NCBI GenBank assembly: GCA_963764955.1
Contig: CAVXVE010000025.1
Span: 195,178-259,177, forward strand
Direction: 5' to 3'
From: Roseiarcus sp963764955
GTDB taxonomy: Bacteria; Pseudomonadota; Alphaproteobacteria; Rhizobiales; Beijerinckiaceae
DNA length: 64,000 bases
Position numbers and translations under genes: made by a program. The notes beneath the pieces are model-generated. The model was not told the DNA's origin. It made no database searches and was given only the letters and a program-made list of their open reading frames with translations. Positions 1-9,603 of the stretch are shown piece after piece (the stretch's first letter is position 1; every line of letters begins with the position of its first letter).

Positions 1-737
1 GGGGCGTCGAGGACAACTGGCCGGTCTTCTGCGAGGAGTTCAAGCAGTGGGTGGTCGAGGACAAGTTCCCCTCCGGCCGGCCGGCGCTCGACAAGGTCGG
101 GGTCACGTTCACCGGCGACGTCGCCCCTTATGAATTCATGAAGATCAGGATTCTCAACGGCGGCCACGCGGCGATCGCCTATCCCGCAGGACTGCTCGAC
201 ATCCATTTCGTCCACGAGGCGATGGAGGACAAACAGATTGCCGAGTTTCTGGAGGCGCTGACGAAGCGGGAGATCATTCCCGTCGTGCCGCCGCCGCCGA
301 ACGTCGATCTCGAAGCCTACCGCGGGAAGGTCGCCGAACGCTTCGCCAATCCGAAGATCGGCGACACGGTTTCGCGCCTTTGTCTCGACGGCTCGAACCG
401 GCAGCCGAAATTCATCCTGCCGAGCGCGCGCGACCGGCTGAAGGCGGGCGCAAGCGTCCGGGGACTGGCGCTCTGCTCGGCGCTCTGGTGCCGCTATTGC
501 TACGGCGAATCCGAGAGCGGCAAACCCATCCCGCCCAACGATCCGAGCTGGGACCGCCTGCAGGCGGCGGCCAAGCCCGCGCGCAGCGATCCGAAGGCGT
601 GGCTTGCAATGGGCGACATCTTCGGCGATCTCGCGACGAATTCGACCTATGTCGGCGCGTTCTCCTCGGCGCTCGCCTCATTGTGGACGAAGGGCGTGAG
701 AGCGACGCTCGCCGACTATCTCGGCGCGAAGGCCTGA
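1..737 (+). CDS. Mannitol dehydrogenase family protein, C-terminal part
   Basis: This is the 3' part of a polyol (mannitol/fructuronate-type) NAD-dependent 2-dehydrogenase; the start lies outside the window and the first whole codon is at base 3. The visible 245 residues include the family segment with KIRILNGGHAAIAYPAGLL, the helix carrying the substrate-binding Lys/Asn/His of this family. The C-terminal helical domain runs to the stop. Members oxidise mannitol, sorbitol or arabitol to the ketose in the cytosol. Three SDR genes follow on the same strand with gaps of 38-70 bp, so it probably belongs to a sugar-alcohol catabolic operon whose transporter would lie upstream. The family call is firm; the substrate is not determined. 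Confidence 0.88.
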   Translation, partial: GVEDNWPVFCEEFKQWVVEDKFPSGRPALDKVGVTFTGDVAPYEFMKIRILNGGHAAIAYPAGLLDIHFVHEAMEDKQIAEFLEALTKREIIPVVPPPPNVDLEAYRGKVAERFANPKIGDTVSRLCLDGSNRQPKFILPSARDRLKAGASVRGLALCSALWCRYCYGESESGKPIPPNDPSWDRLQAAAKPARSDPKAWLAMGDIFGDLATNSTYVGAFSSALASLWTKGVRATLADYLGAKA

Positions 738-775
738 GACCGAAGCTGGGCGCCGCGGCGCCGCGAGGACATGCC

Positions 776-1550
776 ATGTATCTCGACCGCTTCAATCTCA
801 AAGGCCGCGTCGCGGTCGTCACCGGGGGCGGGCAGGGGATTGGCCTCGCCTGCGTGGAAGCGCTTTCCGAGGCCGGCGCTCATGTCTATATCGCCGACCG
901 CGATCTCAAGCTGGCCAAGGGCGCGCAGGCGGCGATGAAAGCCAAGGGCTACGCCAGCGAGACCATCGAGATGGAGGTCACTGAACTCCAAGCAGGTCGA
1001 CGCCGCCGCGGCGCGTGTGATGGCGGAAAAGGGCCGCGTCGACATCCTGGTTTGCAACGCCGGAATCGCGCGATCCGAAACCCCGGCGGAAGACGTCACC
1101 GACGAGCACTGGCTGAACGTGCTCGACGTCAACCTCAATGGCGTCTTCTGGAGCTGCCGGGCGTTCGGCAAGCCCATGCTGGCGGCGGGGCGCGGCTCGA
1201 TCATCAACATCGGCTCGATGTCCGGCTTCATCGTCAACAAGCCGCAGGCGCAATCCTACTACAACGCCTCGAAAGCCGGCGTGCATCATCTGACGAAATC
1301 GCTGGCCGCCGAATGGGGCGCGCGCGGGGTCAGGGTCAATGCTGTCGCGCCGACCTACATCAACACGCCCCTCACCGCTTTCGCCAAGACCAACAAGGCG
1401 ATGTACGACACCTGGATGGAGATGACGCCGATGGGGCGGATGGGCGAGCCCGACGAGATCGCGGCCGTTGTCCTCTTCCTCGCCTCCGACGCATCGAGCC
1501 TGATGACCGGGTCGATCGTGCTGGCTGACGGCGGCTATACCTGCTGGTGA
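776..1550 (+). pseudogene. SDR-family oxidoreductase, one frameshift
   Basis: A classical short-chain dehydrogenase of about 257 aa, read in two frames. Residues 1-69 (ATG at 776) carry the NAD-binding TGGGQGIG. The second part carries the NAG motif (CNAGIA), a Ser in INIGSMSG and the catalytic YxxxK as YYNASK. Removing one G at about 983 joins the frames as EVTNSKQVDAAAARVM. The span is 3n+1, as expected for one inserted base. It sits 38 bp behind the mannitol dehydrogenase, and two other SDRs follow, so polyol oxidation is the likely role. The single indel may be a sequencing error; if real, the enzyme would be lost after about 70 residues. Confidence 0.8.
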
Positions 1551-1620
1551 GCGGAGAACGGTAAAGTTTGGATCCGGCCAGTGACCGAGCGCTCTCAGGC
1601 GCGGAGCGAGGGGACAGGCG

Positions 1621-2351
1621 ATGGCGGGAGACTTGGATGGCAAGGTCGCCGCGGTGACCGGGGCCGCGTCGGGCATCGGACTGGCGAGCGCCGAGGCGAT
1701 GCTTGCGGCGGGCGCGCGTGTGATGCTGATCGACCGGGATGCGGCGGCGCTTGAGGCGCTGTCCGAAAAGCACGGCGCCGCCGTGACGCCGCTGGTCATC
1801 GATTTGCTCGACGCGAAGGACTGCGCCACGCTCATGCCGAGGGTCTTTGAGACGACGGGCCGCCTCGAAAATCTTCATGCCAACGCCGGCCTTTATGTCG
1901 GCGGCGATCTCGTCGAGGCGGACACGGGCGCAATCGACCGAAAATGCTGAACCTCAACGTCAACGTCGTGATGAAGAACGTTCACGATGCGCTGCCGCAG
2001 ATGATCGAACGCGGGTCGGGCGACATTATCGTCACGAGCTCGCTCGCGGCTCACTTTCCGACCCCATGGGAGCCCGTTTACGCTTCGTCGAAGTGGGCCA
2101 TCAATTGCTTCGTTCAGACGGTGCGGCGACAGGTGTTCAAGCACGGGATTCGCGTGGGTTCGATCTCTCCCGGCCCGGTCGCCAGCGCGCTGCTCAAGGA
2201 TTGGCCGCCGGAGAAGCTGAAAGAGGCCAAGGAATTGGGAAGCTTGCTGGACCCGAGCGAAGTGGCGAAAGTGGTGATGTTCATGCTGACCCGGCCGCGC
2301 GGCATGACGATTCGCGATGTCGTAATGATGCCCACCAATTTCGATCTCTGA
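1621..2351 (+). pseudogene. SDR-family oxidoreductase, one frameshift
   Basis: A second short-chain dehydrogenase of the polyol cluster. The ATG at 1621 opens a Rossmann fold with TGAASGIG and HANAGLY. The frame breaks in an A-run at about 1941-1944, where one missing base would restore AIDRKMLNLNVNVVMKN. The downstream part holds the catalytic Ser (IVTSSL) and YASSK. The deduced length is about 243 aa, normal for the family. It resembles SDRs that sit with sorbitol/mannitol dehydrogenases, but the substrate cannot be read from sequence. The break is in a homopolymer, so a base-calling error is more likely than mutation. Confidence 0.78.
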
Positions 2352-2402
2352 GGCGAACAGAGGATCCCACAGCGGCAGGACGGAAGGACGACAGGGGACG
2401 TC

Positions 2403-3194
2403 ATGGATCTCGGGCTCAAGGGAAAGGTCGCCGTCGTCACCGGCGGCAGCGTCGGCATCGGTCTTGCGATTGCCGAGGGCCTCGCGGCCGAGGGCGTAGA
2501 CATCGTCATCGCCGCCCGCAACGTGGAGCGGGTGCGCGGGGAGGCGAGCCGGATCGCCAAATCCTTCGGTGTCAAGGCGGAAGGGGTCGCTTGCGACGTC
2601 GCGACGCGCGAGGGGACGGAGGATCTCATCGCCGACGTCAAGCGGCTGTTCGGCGGCGCCGACATTCTCATCAACAACGCCGGCACCGGCAGCAACGAAA
2701 CGGTCATGACTGCGCCGGACGAGAAATGGCAGGCCTACTGGGACCTGCACGTGATGGCGGCGGTGAGGCTTGCGCGCGGCCTCGCGCCGCTGATGAAGGA
2801 GCGCGGGGGCGGCGTCATTCTGCATAACGCCTCGATCTGCGCCGTTCAGCCGCTGTGGTACGAGCCGATCTACAATGTGACCAAGGCGGCGCTGATGATG
2901 TTCTCGAAGTCGCTTTCGACCGAACTCATCGGCGACAATATCCGCGTCGATTGCGTCAACCCCGGCCTCATCCTGACGCCCGATTGGGTCAAGACGGCAA
3001 AGCAGCTCACGGCGGACAAGGGCGGCGACTATGAGGCCTATCTCGACGGCGTCGCCCGCGAACACGCGGCCATTAAGCGCTTCGCCACGCCTGAGGAGCT
3101 GGCCAACTTCTTTGTCTTTCTCTGCTCGGATCGCGCGAGCTATTCGGTTGGCTCGACCTATTTCGTCGACGGCGGCATGCTGAAGTCCGTCTGA
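2403..3194 (+). CDS. SDR-family oxidoreductase
   Basis: An intact 263-aa classical SDR, last gene of the polyol-type operon. The NAD(P)-binding motif TGGSVGIG is at residues 15-22, the NNAG motif near 97, Ser in HNASIC near 145 and the catalytic tetrad pair as YNVTK near 158. The C-terminus ends with the usual YFVDGG segment. It lies 51 bp behind the previous SDR, so it is probably co-transcribed. Members of this branch reduce or oxidise sugar alcohols, keto acids or acyl thioesters; the context favours a sugar-alcohol or sugar-acid step. The fold and family are certain, the reaction is inferred. Confidence 0.85.
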   Translation: MDLGLKGKVAVVTGGSVGIGLAIAEGLAAEGVDIVIAARNVERVRGEASRIAKSFGVKAEGVACDVATREGTEDLIADVKRLFGGADILINNAGTGSNETVMTAPDEKWQAYWDLHVMAAVRLARGLAPLMKERGGGVILHNASICAVQPLWYEPIYNVTKAALMMFSKSLSTELIGDNIRVDCVNPGLILTPDWVKTAKQLTADKGGDYEAYLDGVAREHAAIKRFATPEELANFFVFLCSDRASYSVGSTYFVDGGMLKSV

Positions 3195-3228
3195 GCGCAA
3201 TCTGCAGCGCTCAAACGACGGGCGGACT

Positions 3229-3495
3229 TCAATGGCGGGTTTGCGCCGTCCCTTGGGGCTGGGCCGCCGCCCGTTGAGCGTCTGCCAGGCGAATGAGGTT
3301 GGTGACGCCTGCCACGCCGGGAACGTTCCTGGCGTCAAACTCGGCGCAGACCTTCTGATAGGGCAGGTCCACTGTTCCGGAGACTGTCACCCACCCGTCC
3401 TCAACGGCGACGATCAAGCGGTCCCGAGGAACCGCCAGATCCCAATGGAGCGCGTTCAAAACACGCACCCGTACGTCATCGGTCAGGAACCGCAT
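3229..3495 (-). CDS. BON-domain protein
   Basis: A small 88-aa protein made almost entirely of one BON domain (OsmY-like). The domain is recognisable from the VRVLNALHWDLAVPRDRL start, the central VEDGWVTVSGTVDLPYQK with the conserved glycine, and the final VAGVTNLIRL. BON domains bind phospholipid or help form envelope complexes; single-domain versions in Rhizobiales are often stress-related. No signal peptide is visible, so it may be cytoplasmic. It is convergent with the SDR operon (34 bp gap). The function is only the domain-level inference. Confidence 0.75.
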   Translation of the reverse strand: MRFLTDDVRVRVLNALHWDLAVPRDRLIVAVEDGWVTVSGTVDLPYQKVCAEFDARNVPGVAGVTNLIRLADAQRAAAQPQGTAQTRH

Positions 3496-3662
3496 TTTCG
3501 ACCTCCTCCCGCGTCAACGCATTCTTGGATGTTTATTGCGGGGCTGTTCGGCGAACCGTTAGCACGAGCGCCGGCCCAGCTCCTTGACGCAGATCAAGCG
3601 ATAGCGCGTCAGTGAAGCGGAAGTTGGGCGGATCGCTCGCGGGCGGGCCCAAATCTGTCTAG

Positions 3663-4820
3663 TCAGACCTGCCGCGGTTCCGACTCGGCTTCGCCGAACA
3701 CAGTTTCTTCGACGTTCATGGCGTTGCCGCGCCAAACGACGTTGTCGCCGGTCCAGGCCTGGGCGAATAGCGCCGGCAGCATGAGGTCGCGCACGACCCA
3801 GGCGAACGGCATTCGCCACGACAGCGGCCAGCCGGCGGCCAAAGCGAGAGCAGCCTCGGCGCCGTACCAGAAAACCGCTGTCACGGCGACGGCGAGGGCG
3901 ACACTCACCCCGAAAGCAGGCGCGGCGACGCCGGCCGCCGCCAGGCTGAAGAGGCTCGTCGTCAAAATCTCGGGCACGAAAAACAGCGGAAACGTAACCC
4001 GCCTGAGCCGCGCCCAGCGCAGCTGCCGCGACCAGACGTCCCGCAGGCGCCGGCGGCCAAGCGGCTGCTGGAACGGTTCGTCGACGAGGTGGGCGCTCAG
4101 TCCCTGCGCGTTGATGAGCTTGGTCGCCGCGGCGTCTTCGGCGATCTCCGCCCCCAAAGCCTCGATGCCCCCGCCCTTTTCCAGCGTCTCCCGGCGCCAC
4201 AGCATCGTCTTGCCCTGGGCAAAGCCGTAGCCGGTGGATTCGCCCGCATACTGCCAGCGCGCCTCATAGGTGTTGAGGAAGGCGCACTCGATCTCGGCGG
4301 CGAAGGACTCGGGTCGAGAGCCGATCGGCGGCGCGCAGACGATGCCGGAATCGGGGCTCCAGCGCGCCAGCAGACGCTGAATATAGTCTCCTGGCATCAA
4401 GACGTTGGAATCGGCGATGATCACCCAATCGTAGCGCGCCGCCTTCCACCCCTTGACGACATTGTTGAGCTTGGGGTTGGCGCTGACCCGGTCATCGCCG
4501 ATCAGGAGGCGCGCGGCATGGCCCGGGTTGGCGTCGATCGCGCCTCGCACCAGCGGAGCGATCGGATCGTCGCCGCTGGCGAGGCAGAAGATGATCTCAT
4601 AGCTTGGATAGTCGAGCGCGAAGATCGATCGCAGCGTTTCTCGCGAGAACGTCTCCACGCCGCACAGCGGCTGCACGATCGTGACGCTTGGAGCATCCTT
4701 CGGCGGCGCCATTGGCGGCAGCGACCGTCGCCTGCACCGCCGGGAGGCAAGCGCGACGCTCAGCCCATGAATCCCCGCGCTGGTAGCGCAAATCCCCGCC
4801 GCCAGGGCGCCGATAGTCAT
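3663..4820 (-). CDS. GT21-type glycosyltransferase (ceramide glucosyltransferase-like, HpnI-like)
   Basis: A 385-aa membrane glycosyltransferase of family GT21. An N-terminal membrane helix (residues 3-24) precedes a GT-A domain with TIVQPLCGVE, the nucleotide-sugar motif IIADSN, an acidic EDAAATK and the processive-type RQLRWARLRR. Two or three C-terminal membrane helices follow (about residues 280-345). Bacterial members glucosylate ceramide or diacylglycerol, or add N-acetylglucosamine in hopanoid pathways (HpnI). No hopanoid gene is adjacent, so a glycolipid role without further detail is safest. It is divergent from gltX with a 75-bp gap. Confidence 0.8.
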   Translation of the reverse strand: MTIGALAAGICATSAGIHGLSVALASRRCRRRSLPPMAPPKDAPSVTIVQPLCGVETFSRETLRSIFALDYPSYEIIFCLASGDDPIAPLVRGAIDANPGHAARLLIGDDRVSANPKLNNVVKGWKAARYDWVIIADSNVLMPGDYIQRLLARWSPDSGIVCAPPIGSRPESFAAEIECAFLNTYEARWQYAGESTGYGFAQGKTMLWRRETLEKGGGIEALGAEIAEDAAATKLINAQGLSAHLVDEPFQQPLGRRRLRDVWSRQLRWARLRRVTFPLFFVPEILTTSLFSLAAAGVAAPAFGVSVALAVAVTAVFWYGAEAALALAAGWPLSWRMPFAWVVRDLMLPALFAQAWTGDNVVWRGNAMNVEETVFGEAESEPRQV

Positions 4821-4895
4821 GGGTCGAGCCTATCCGAATCACAAGCCCTTGTCACACCATATTGCAGGCCTGTCGCGACGCTTCTATGAAGGCGA

Positions 4896-6245
4896 ATGGC
4901 CCCTCTCCCGGTCGTCCGGTTCGCGCCTTCGCCGACCGGGCGCATCCATATCGGCAACGCCCGCACCGCCCTCTTGAACTGGCTTTTCACCCGCCGCCGC
5001 GGGGGAACGTTCATTCTGCGCTTCGATGACACGGATCTCGAGCGTTCAAAGACGGAATACGCCGACGCGATCGAGGCGGACCTGGCCTGGCTCGGAATTC
5101 GCCCGGATCTGTTGCGCCGCCAATCGGAGCGGATGGCGACCTATGACGCGGCCGCTGCTCGGCTCAAGGATCTCGGCAGGCTCTACCCGGCCTATGAGAC
5201 GCCGGAGGAGCTCGACCGGCGGCGAAAGCTGCAGCAGGCGCGTGGCCTTCCGCCGATCTACGACCGCGCCGCCTTGCGCCTCACGGTGGCCGAGCGGGCC
5301 GCGCTCGAAGCCTCGGGCCGGAAGCCGCATTGGCGCTTTCGCCTCGAACCGACGACCGTGCGCTGGGACGACATGGCGCGCGGGGAGAGCCATATCGATG
5401 GCGCGTCGCTGTCCGATCCGGTCCTGCGCCGCGAGGACGGAAGCTATCTCTACACGTTGCCCTCGGTGGTTGACGACATCGATTTTGGCGTGACGCATGT
5501 CATTCGCGGCGAGGATCACGTCACCAACACCGCCGTGCAGATCCAGATTTTCGAGGCGCTGGCCGGGGCGTCGCCGCGCTTCGGTCATCATAACCTTCTG
5601 ACCGACGCGGGCGGCGGGGGGCTGTCGAAGCGCTCCGGCGCGCTGTCGATCGCCGCTTTGCGCACAAAAGGAATCGAGTCGCTCGCCGTCGCCGCGCTGG
5701 CGGTGCTGGTCGGTTCGGCCGAGGCGGTGCGCCCGGTCGCCTCGCTCGACGAACTAGCCGAACTCACCGACCTTTCGCAGCTCTCCCACGGCTCGGCCCG
5801 GTTTGACGAGGCCGAGCTCGAGACGCTCTCTGCGCGCACGCTGCATCGCTTGCCCTATGCGGCGGTCGCGGACCGGCTCGCGGCGCTTGGCGTCGCCGGG
5901 CCCGATGCGGAGGCCCTGTGGCTCGCGGTTCGCGGCAACCTCGCGCGTCTCGACGATGCGGCGATCTGGCGGCAAGTGACCGAGGGCGAGGTTAAGCCGA
6001 TCGTCGAGGACGCCGACTATCTGAAGCTGGCCGCTTCGTGCGCCCCCGAGGGGCCGTGGGACCCGTCGACCTGGGGCGCGTGGACGACGCAGCTCAAGGA
6101 CATCAGCGGCCGCAAGGGACGCTCCCTGTTTCACCCGTTGCGCCTGGCTTTGACCGGCCGGGAAGCGGGGCCGGAACTCGCCGCGCTCCTGCCGCTCATT
6201 GGCCGCGCTAAAGCGCTGGCCCGACTATCCGCACCGAGCGTTTGA
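4896..6245 (+). CDS. gltX: Glutamate--tRNA ligase
   Basis: A 449-aa class I aminoacyl-tRNA synthetase charging tRNA-Glu (and, in many alphaproteobacteria, tRNA-Gln for later amidation). The HIGH motif appears as HIGN near residue 18 within APSPTGRIHIGNARTALLNW, and the KMSKS loop as LSKRSG near 243. The catalytic half is followed by an alpha-helical anticodon-binding domain. The length is slightly short of the usual 465-480 aa. Many Hyphomicrobiales carry two GltX paralogues; which one this is cannot be told. The end overlaps the convergent DUF2865 gene by 38 bp. Confidence 0.93.
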   Translation: MAPLPVVRFAPSPTGRIHIGNARTALLNWLFTRRRGGTFILRFDDTDLERSKTEYADAIEADLAWLGIRPDLLRRQSERMATYDAAAARLKDLGRLYPAYETPEELDRRRKLQQARGLPPIYDRAALRLTVAERAALEASGRKPHWRFRLEPTTVRWDDMARGESHIDGASLSDPVLRREDGSYLYTLPSVVDDIDFGVTHVIRGEDHVTNTAVQIQIFEALAGASPRFGHHNLLTDAGGGGLSKRSGALSIAALRTKGIESLAVAALAVLVGSAEAVRPVASLDELAELTDLSQLSHGSARFDEAELETLSARTLHRLPYAAVADRLAALGVAGPDAEALWLAVRGNLARLDDAAIWRQVTEGEVKPIVEDADYLKLAASCAPEGPWDPSTWGAWTTQLKDISGRKGRSLFHPLRLALTGREAGPELAALLPLIGRAKALARLSAPSV

Positions 6246-7473
6246 CGCCGTCGGGTCCGATCGATTCCACTTTTCGGCCCTGGTTGACGGTGTAGCTCTT
6301 CGCCCCCTGCACGTCGTCGCCTGCAATGCCCGACGTCTCGCGGCTGACCGTGGCGGCTTCCGCGCTGAGTTTCGTGTCGGCGCCATTGGCGTCCAGGACC
6401 GCGGTCGCCGCGTCGGACGACGGTGTTGCGCCGGGCGCCGCGCCTGGCCCAGCGACCACGGACGCGTTCGGCGCCCCCGGCTTGCCTTTTGCGTCCGGAG
6501 TCGGCTTAGCCTTGGGGTCGATGATCGGCCGGGCCATCTCCGCCGACTTCTCCGGCGTCACCAGAATGTCGTGCTTCTCGTGGCCATAACGCGCTTCGGC
6601 GCCGGCGAGCGCTTCCGCCCAGCTCTCCCCCTTGCGCCGGCAGGAGCAGTTCGGATCGAAGGTTCTCTCGAATTTGCTGGCGTTGGGCAAATTCGCGTAG
6701 GGCTCCCCCGTCGGCGACGCGGCCTCTTCGATCGTTCCGCCGAACGGAAACGAGTAGAGGGCCACGTCCGCGTTGGGGCACAAGGCCCTGCAGACGTCCT
6801 CCAGGCTGTCCGCCCGGCTTCCGGCGCCGGAATAGGAAACGGGGAAGAAGCTGCCGTCGCAGGTGCGCACGCAGACCGCATAGGACCCGGCATGCGCATG
6901 CACGCCCCCGTTCTCATCGGATTGCCCTGGCGGCGCGTTGCGCAGCTCCCCGCCGTGATCGTCAAAACGGTCGTCCATCTGGGGCCCGGAATCCGGGCCG
7001 CCATTTGCGAGCCTCGCTATGCCGCCAAACAGAGCCTCGAAGACATTGCTGGGCCCGGACGGCGCCGCGTGAAGGCACTCGGCGTTATAGCGGGCGACAA
7101 GATCCCCCGCTCCGCCGCCCGCGCGCGCCTGCAAATCGGCGAGATTGGCCTCCATCCGTGAGATTTGGGCGTTGACCTCGCCGCATTGCGGAGGCGGCGC
7201 AGAGCCGAAAAACAGAAACTTGCGGTTGCCGCAGCCGAGCGAGCCGGCGTAGGCTCTGGTCCGCCCGAGCTCGGCGCGCTGACGCTCAACGGCGGCCTGC
7301 GCCCCGCTCGAGCCGCGCCGCGCGGCGATCGCCTGCTGCAGCCGAGCGCACTCGGCGTTCTGCGCCAGCGCGACGTCGCCGCCGAAAGCGGCGATCGAAG
7401 CCGTCAGCGTGACCAGCGCCAGTAATTTGCCCCGTCCGGCCGCGCTTCGCATGCGTGTGTTCGCCGCCTTCAT
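6208..7473 (-). CDS. DUF2865 domain-containing secreted protein
   Basis: A predicted exported protein of about 421 aa. The start chosen is the ATG at 7473, giving a signal peptide with a basic n-region and the hydrophobic core LLALVTLTASIAAFGGDVALA; an upstream ATG at 7533 would add an Arg-rich stretch. A coiled-coil-like region (about 40-120) precedes the DUF2865 core with AVCVRTCDGSFFPVSYSG, DVCRALCPNADVALYSFP and FDPNCSCRRKGESW. Its conserved cysteines suggest disulfides in the periplasm. The C-terminal 100 residues are Ala/Pro-rich. DUF2865 is typical of Rhizobiales and has no known activity. Confidence 0.82.
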   Translation of the reverse strand: MKAANTRMRSAAGRGKLLALVTLTASIAAFGGDVALAQNAECARLQQAIAARRGSSGAQAAVERQRAELGRTRAYAGSLGCGNRKFLFFGSAPPPQCGEVNAQISRMEANLADLQARAGGGAGDLVARYNAECLHAAPSGPSNVFEALFGGIARLANGGPDSGPQMDDRFDDHGGELRNAPPGQSDENGGVHAHAGSYAVCVRTCDGSFFPVSYSGAGSRADSLEDVCRALCPNADVALYSFPFGGTIEEAASPTGEPYANLPNASKFERTFDPNCSCRRKGESWAEALAGAEARYGHEKHDILVTPEKSAEMARPIIDPKAKPTPDAKGKPGAPNASVVAGPGAAPGATPSSDAATAVLDANGADTKLSAEAATVSRETSGIAGDDVQGAKSYTVNQGRKVESIGPDGVKRSVRIVGPAL

Positions 7474-7680
7474 CTCGTCAATCGTCTCCGCGCTTGCGAT
7501 CCTCGGACGCCCGCGTCGCCTTCGCGGGGCCATGCGCGATTAGAGTCGGACATGGCGGCGCGAACAAGGCGGCGCTGTCAAGGCGCGCGGGCCGTTTCAT
7601 ACGGGGTTTCGGCGCAGCGCGCCATAGGGCCTGTCGTTCCGCATGTGGCCTCGACCGGCCGGATCGGGCATAGTCGCACG

Positions 7681-9268
7681 ATGGCCGAAGCGGACGCGCG
7701 CCCGACAAACGCGCCGGAAATCACCGTCAGCGAACTGGCGGGCGCGCTCAAGCGCGCGATCGAGGACCGGTTCGGCTATGTGCGCGTGCGGGGCGAGATT
7801 TCCGGCTATCGCGGGCCTCATTCGTCCGGCCACGCCTATTTCAGCCTCAAGGACGCGGGCGCCCGGCTCGACGCCGTCATCTGGCGCACGACTCTCCAGC
7901 GCATGCGCCTCAAGCCCGAGGAGGGGCTCGAGGTCATCGCGACCGGCCGGTTGACCACCTTCCCCGGCAAGTCGAGCTACCAGATCGTGATCGACGCGAT
8001 AGAGCTTGCCGGAATCGGCGCACTGATGGCCTTGCTCGAGGCGCGGCGCAAAAAACTCGCCGAGGAGGGGCTGTTCGACACGGCGCGCAAGCGCAAAGCC
8101 CCGTTCCTGCCGAAGGTCGTCGGCGTGGTGACGTCGCCGACCGGCGCCGTCATTCGCGACATTCTGCATCGCCTCACGGACCGCTTTCCCGTGCGCGTCA
8201 TCGTCTGGCCGGTGCGCGTCCAGGGCGAGACCTCCGCGGCCGAGGTCGCCGCGGCGATCGACGGCTTCAACGCGCTCTCCATGGACGGGAAGGTCGGACG
8301 TCCGGACGTGCTGATCGTCGCCCGCGGCGGCGGCTCGCTCGAAGACCTCATGAGCTTCAACGACGAAGCGGTGGTGCGCGCGGTCGCCCGCAGCGCAATC
8401 CCGCTCATCGCCGCCGTCGGCCACGAGACCGACTGGACGCTCATCGATCACGCGGCGGACGTGCGTGCGCCCACCCCAACCGCGGCGGCCGAATTCGCCG
8501 TGCCTGTGCGGGCCGAGCTTCTCGCCGCGATCGCTGATCTGGAGGCGCGCCGGCGCGGCGCGATTCTGCGCTTTTCTCGTCGCCTGCGCTCGGACTTGCG
8601 CGCGCTCGCCCGCGCGCTGCCGGCGGGGGAGGCGATCATCGCCACGCCCCGCCAGCGCCTCGACCGCGCGGGCGATGCGCTCGCCCAGCGCATGCGCGGG
8701 ACGCTCGACCAGCGCGCGCTGCGCACGGCTGGACTGGCGCGGCGCCTGGCGCGCCATTCGCCGCGCGCCCATCTCGCCGGCCAGCGCGAGCGTCTCAGCG
8801 GCCTCGCCGGGCGCCTAGCCAGGCTGAGGCCGCTGCTCGATCGAACGGCCGCGCCGGGCGGCGGACGCGATCGGCCGGACATTCGGCCGCGAGTCGGCGC
8901 TCTTGGCCAGGCGGCGCAGCGAGCAGGCGGCGGCGGTCGAGCGCCTCGCCGCCCGCTTGCTCCGCGCCTATGACGAACGGCTGCAGAGCCGGCGCGCCCA
9001 GCTCTTCTCCGCCTGGCAATTGCTCGGCGCGATGAGCTATCGCGGCGTGCTGTCGCGCGGCTTCGCGCTGGTGCGCGACGAGCAGCAGAGACCGCTGAGG
9101 CGCGCTTCGGAGGTCAGGCAGGCCCAGCGCCTCGAGATCGAATTCGCCGACGGAAAGATCGGCGCCATAGCAGGCGGGCGCATCGGCCCGCCGCTCACGC
9201 CGCCTGCGCTGCTGCCGCGCCGGCGCGCAAAACCGGACAAAGACGACGGGCAGGGGTCGCTGTTCTGA
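7681..9268 (+). pseudogene. xseA: Exodeoxyribonuclease VII large subunit, one frameshift
   Basis: The large subunit of ExoVII, about 528 aa, degrading single-stranded DNA with XseB. The ATG at 7681 begins an N-terminal OB-fold (SELAGALKRAIEDRFGYVRVRGEISG). The catalytic domain follows with VVGVVTSPTGAVIRDI, VARGGGSLEDL and AAVGHETD, then a long coiled coil and the C-terminal SYRGVLSRGFALVRD element. The frame changes once near 8850-8860 in a GC-rich stretch: downstream sequence reads RAADAIGRTFGRESALLARR in the +1 frame. The span is 3n+1, consistent with one inserted base and probably a sequencing error. xseB is not adjacent. Confidence 0.87.
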
Positions 9269-9603
9269 CAGCGCTTCGCCGGGGCGGCCGGGTTTGCCTC
9301 GCATCCCGCCCTCGGACCGAAACACCAGATCGTGTGTCACGGTGTCACCGCTTTGGGCGGCCTCGGCGGACCTTCCATCTGCCCGTCGTCCCGACCGCCA
9401 CTGAGGCGCTGGGCTACTCTCCACACGAATACCGGCAACCGGCTGCGGTTAGACGCGCAACAGCGTCAGGCCCGCGTGTCAACGGGTAGGTCTGTCATCA
9501 ACTTGCAATTTCAACTCAGTATCTCTCGAGACTGGGGGCGTCCGTCCCATCGCTGGTTTGCACGCAAGATTAAAGAGTTGCGAGTTGATAGGAGGATCAA
9601 CGA
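9269..9603. other. Intergenic region upstream of phosphoesterase
   Basis: A 335-bp stretch between xseA and the secreted phosphoesterase with no supported gene or RNA. It should hold the phosphoesterase promoter, but no clear -35/-10 pair can be named. A strong Shine-Dalgarno lies at its end. Confidence 0.5.
9590..9595 (+). promoter_or_regulatory. Ribosome binding site AGGAGG
   Basis: A perfect AGGAGG eight bases before the ATG at 9604. It fixes the start of the phosphoesterase, whose first residues form a signal peptide. Confidence 0.75.

Noticed and set aside
1893..3338. 481-codon minus-strand frame opposite the SDR genes
   Set aside because: Antisense to recognisable SDRs; Arg/His-rich and without motifs.
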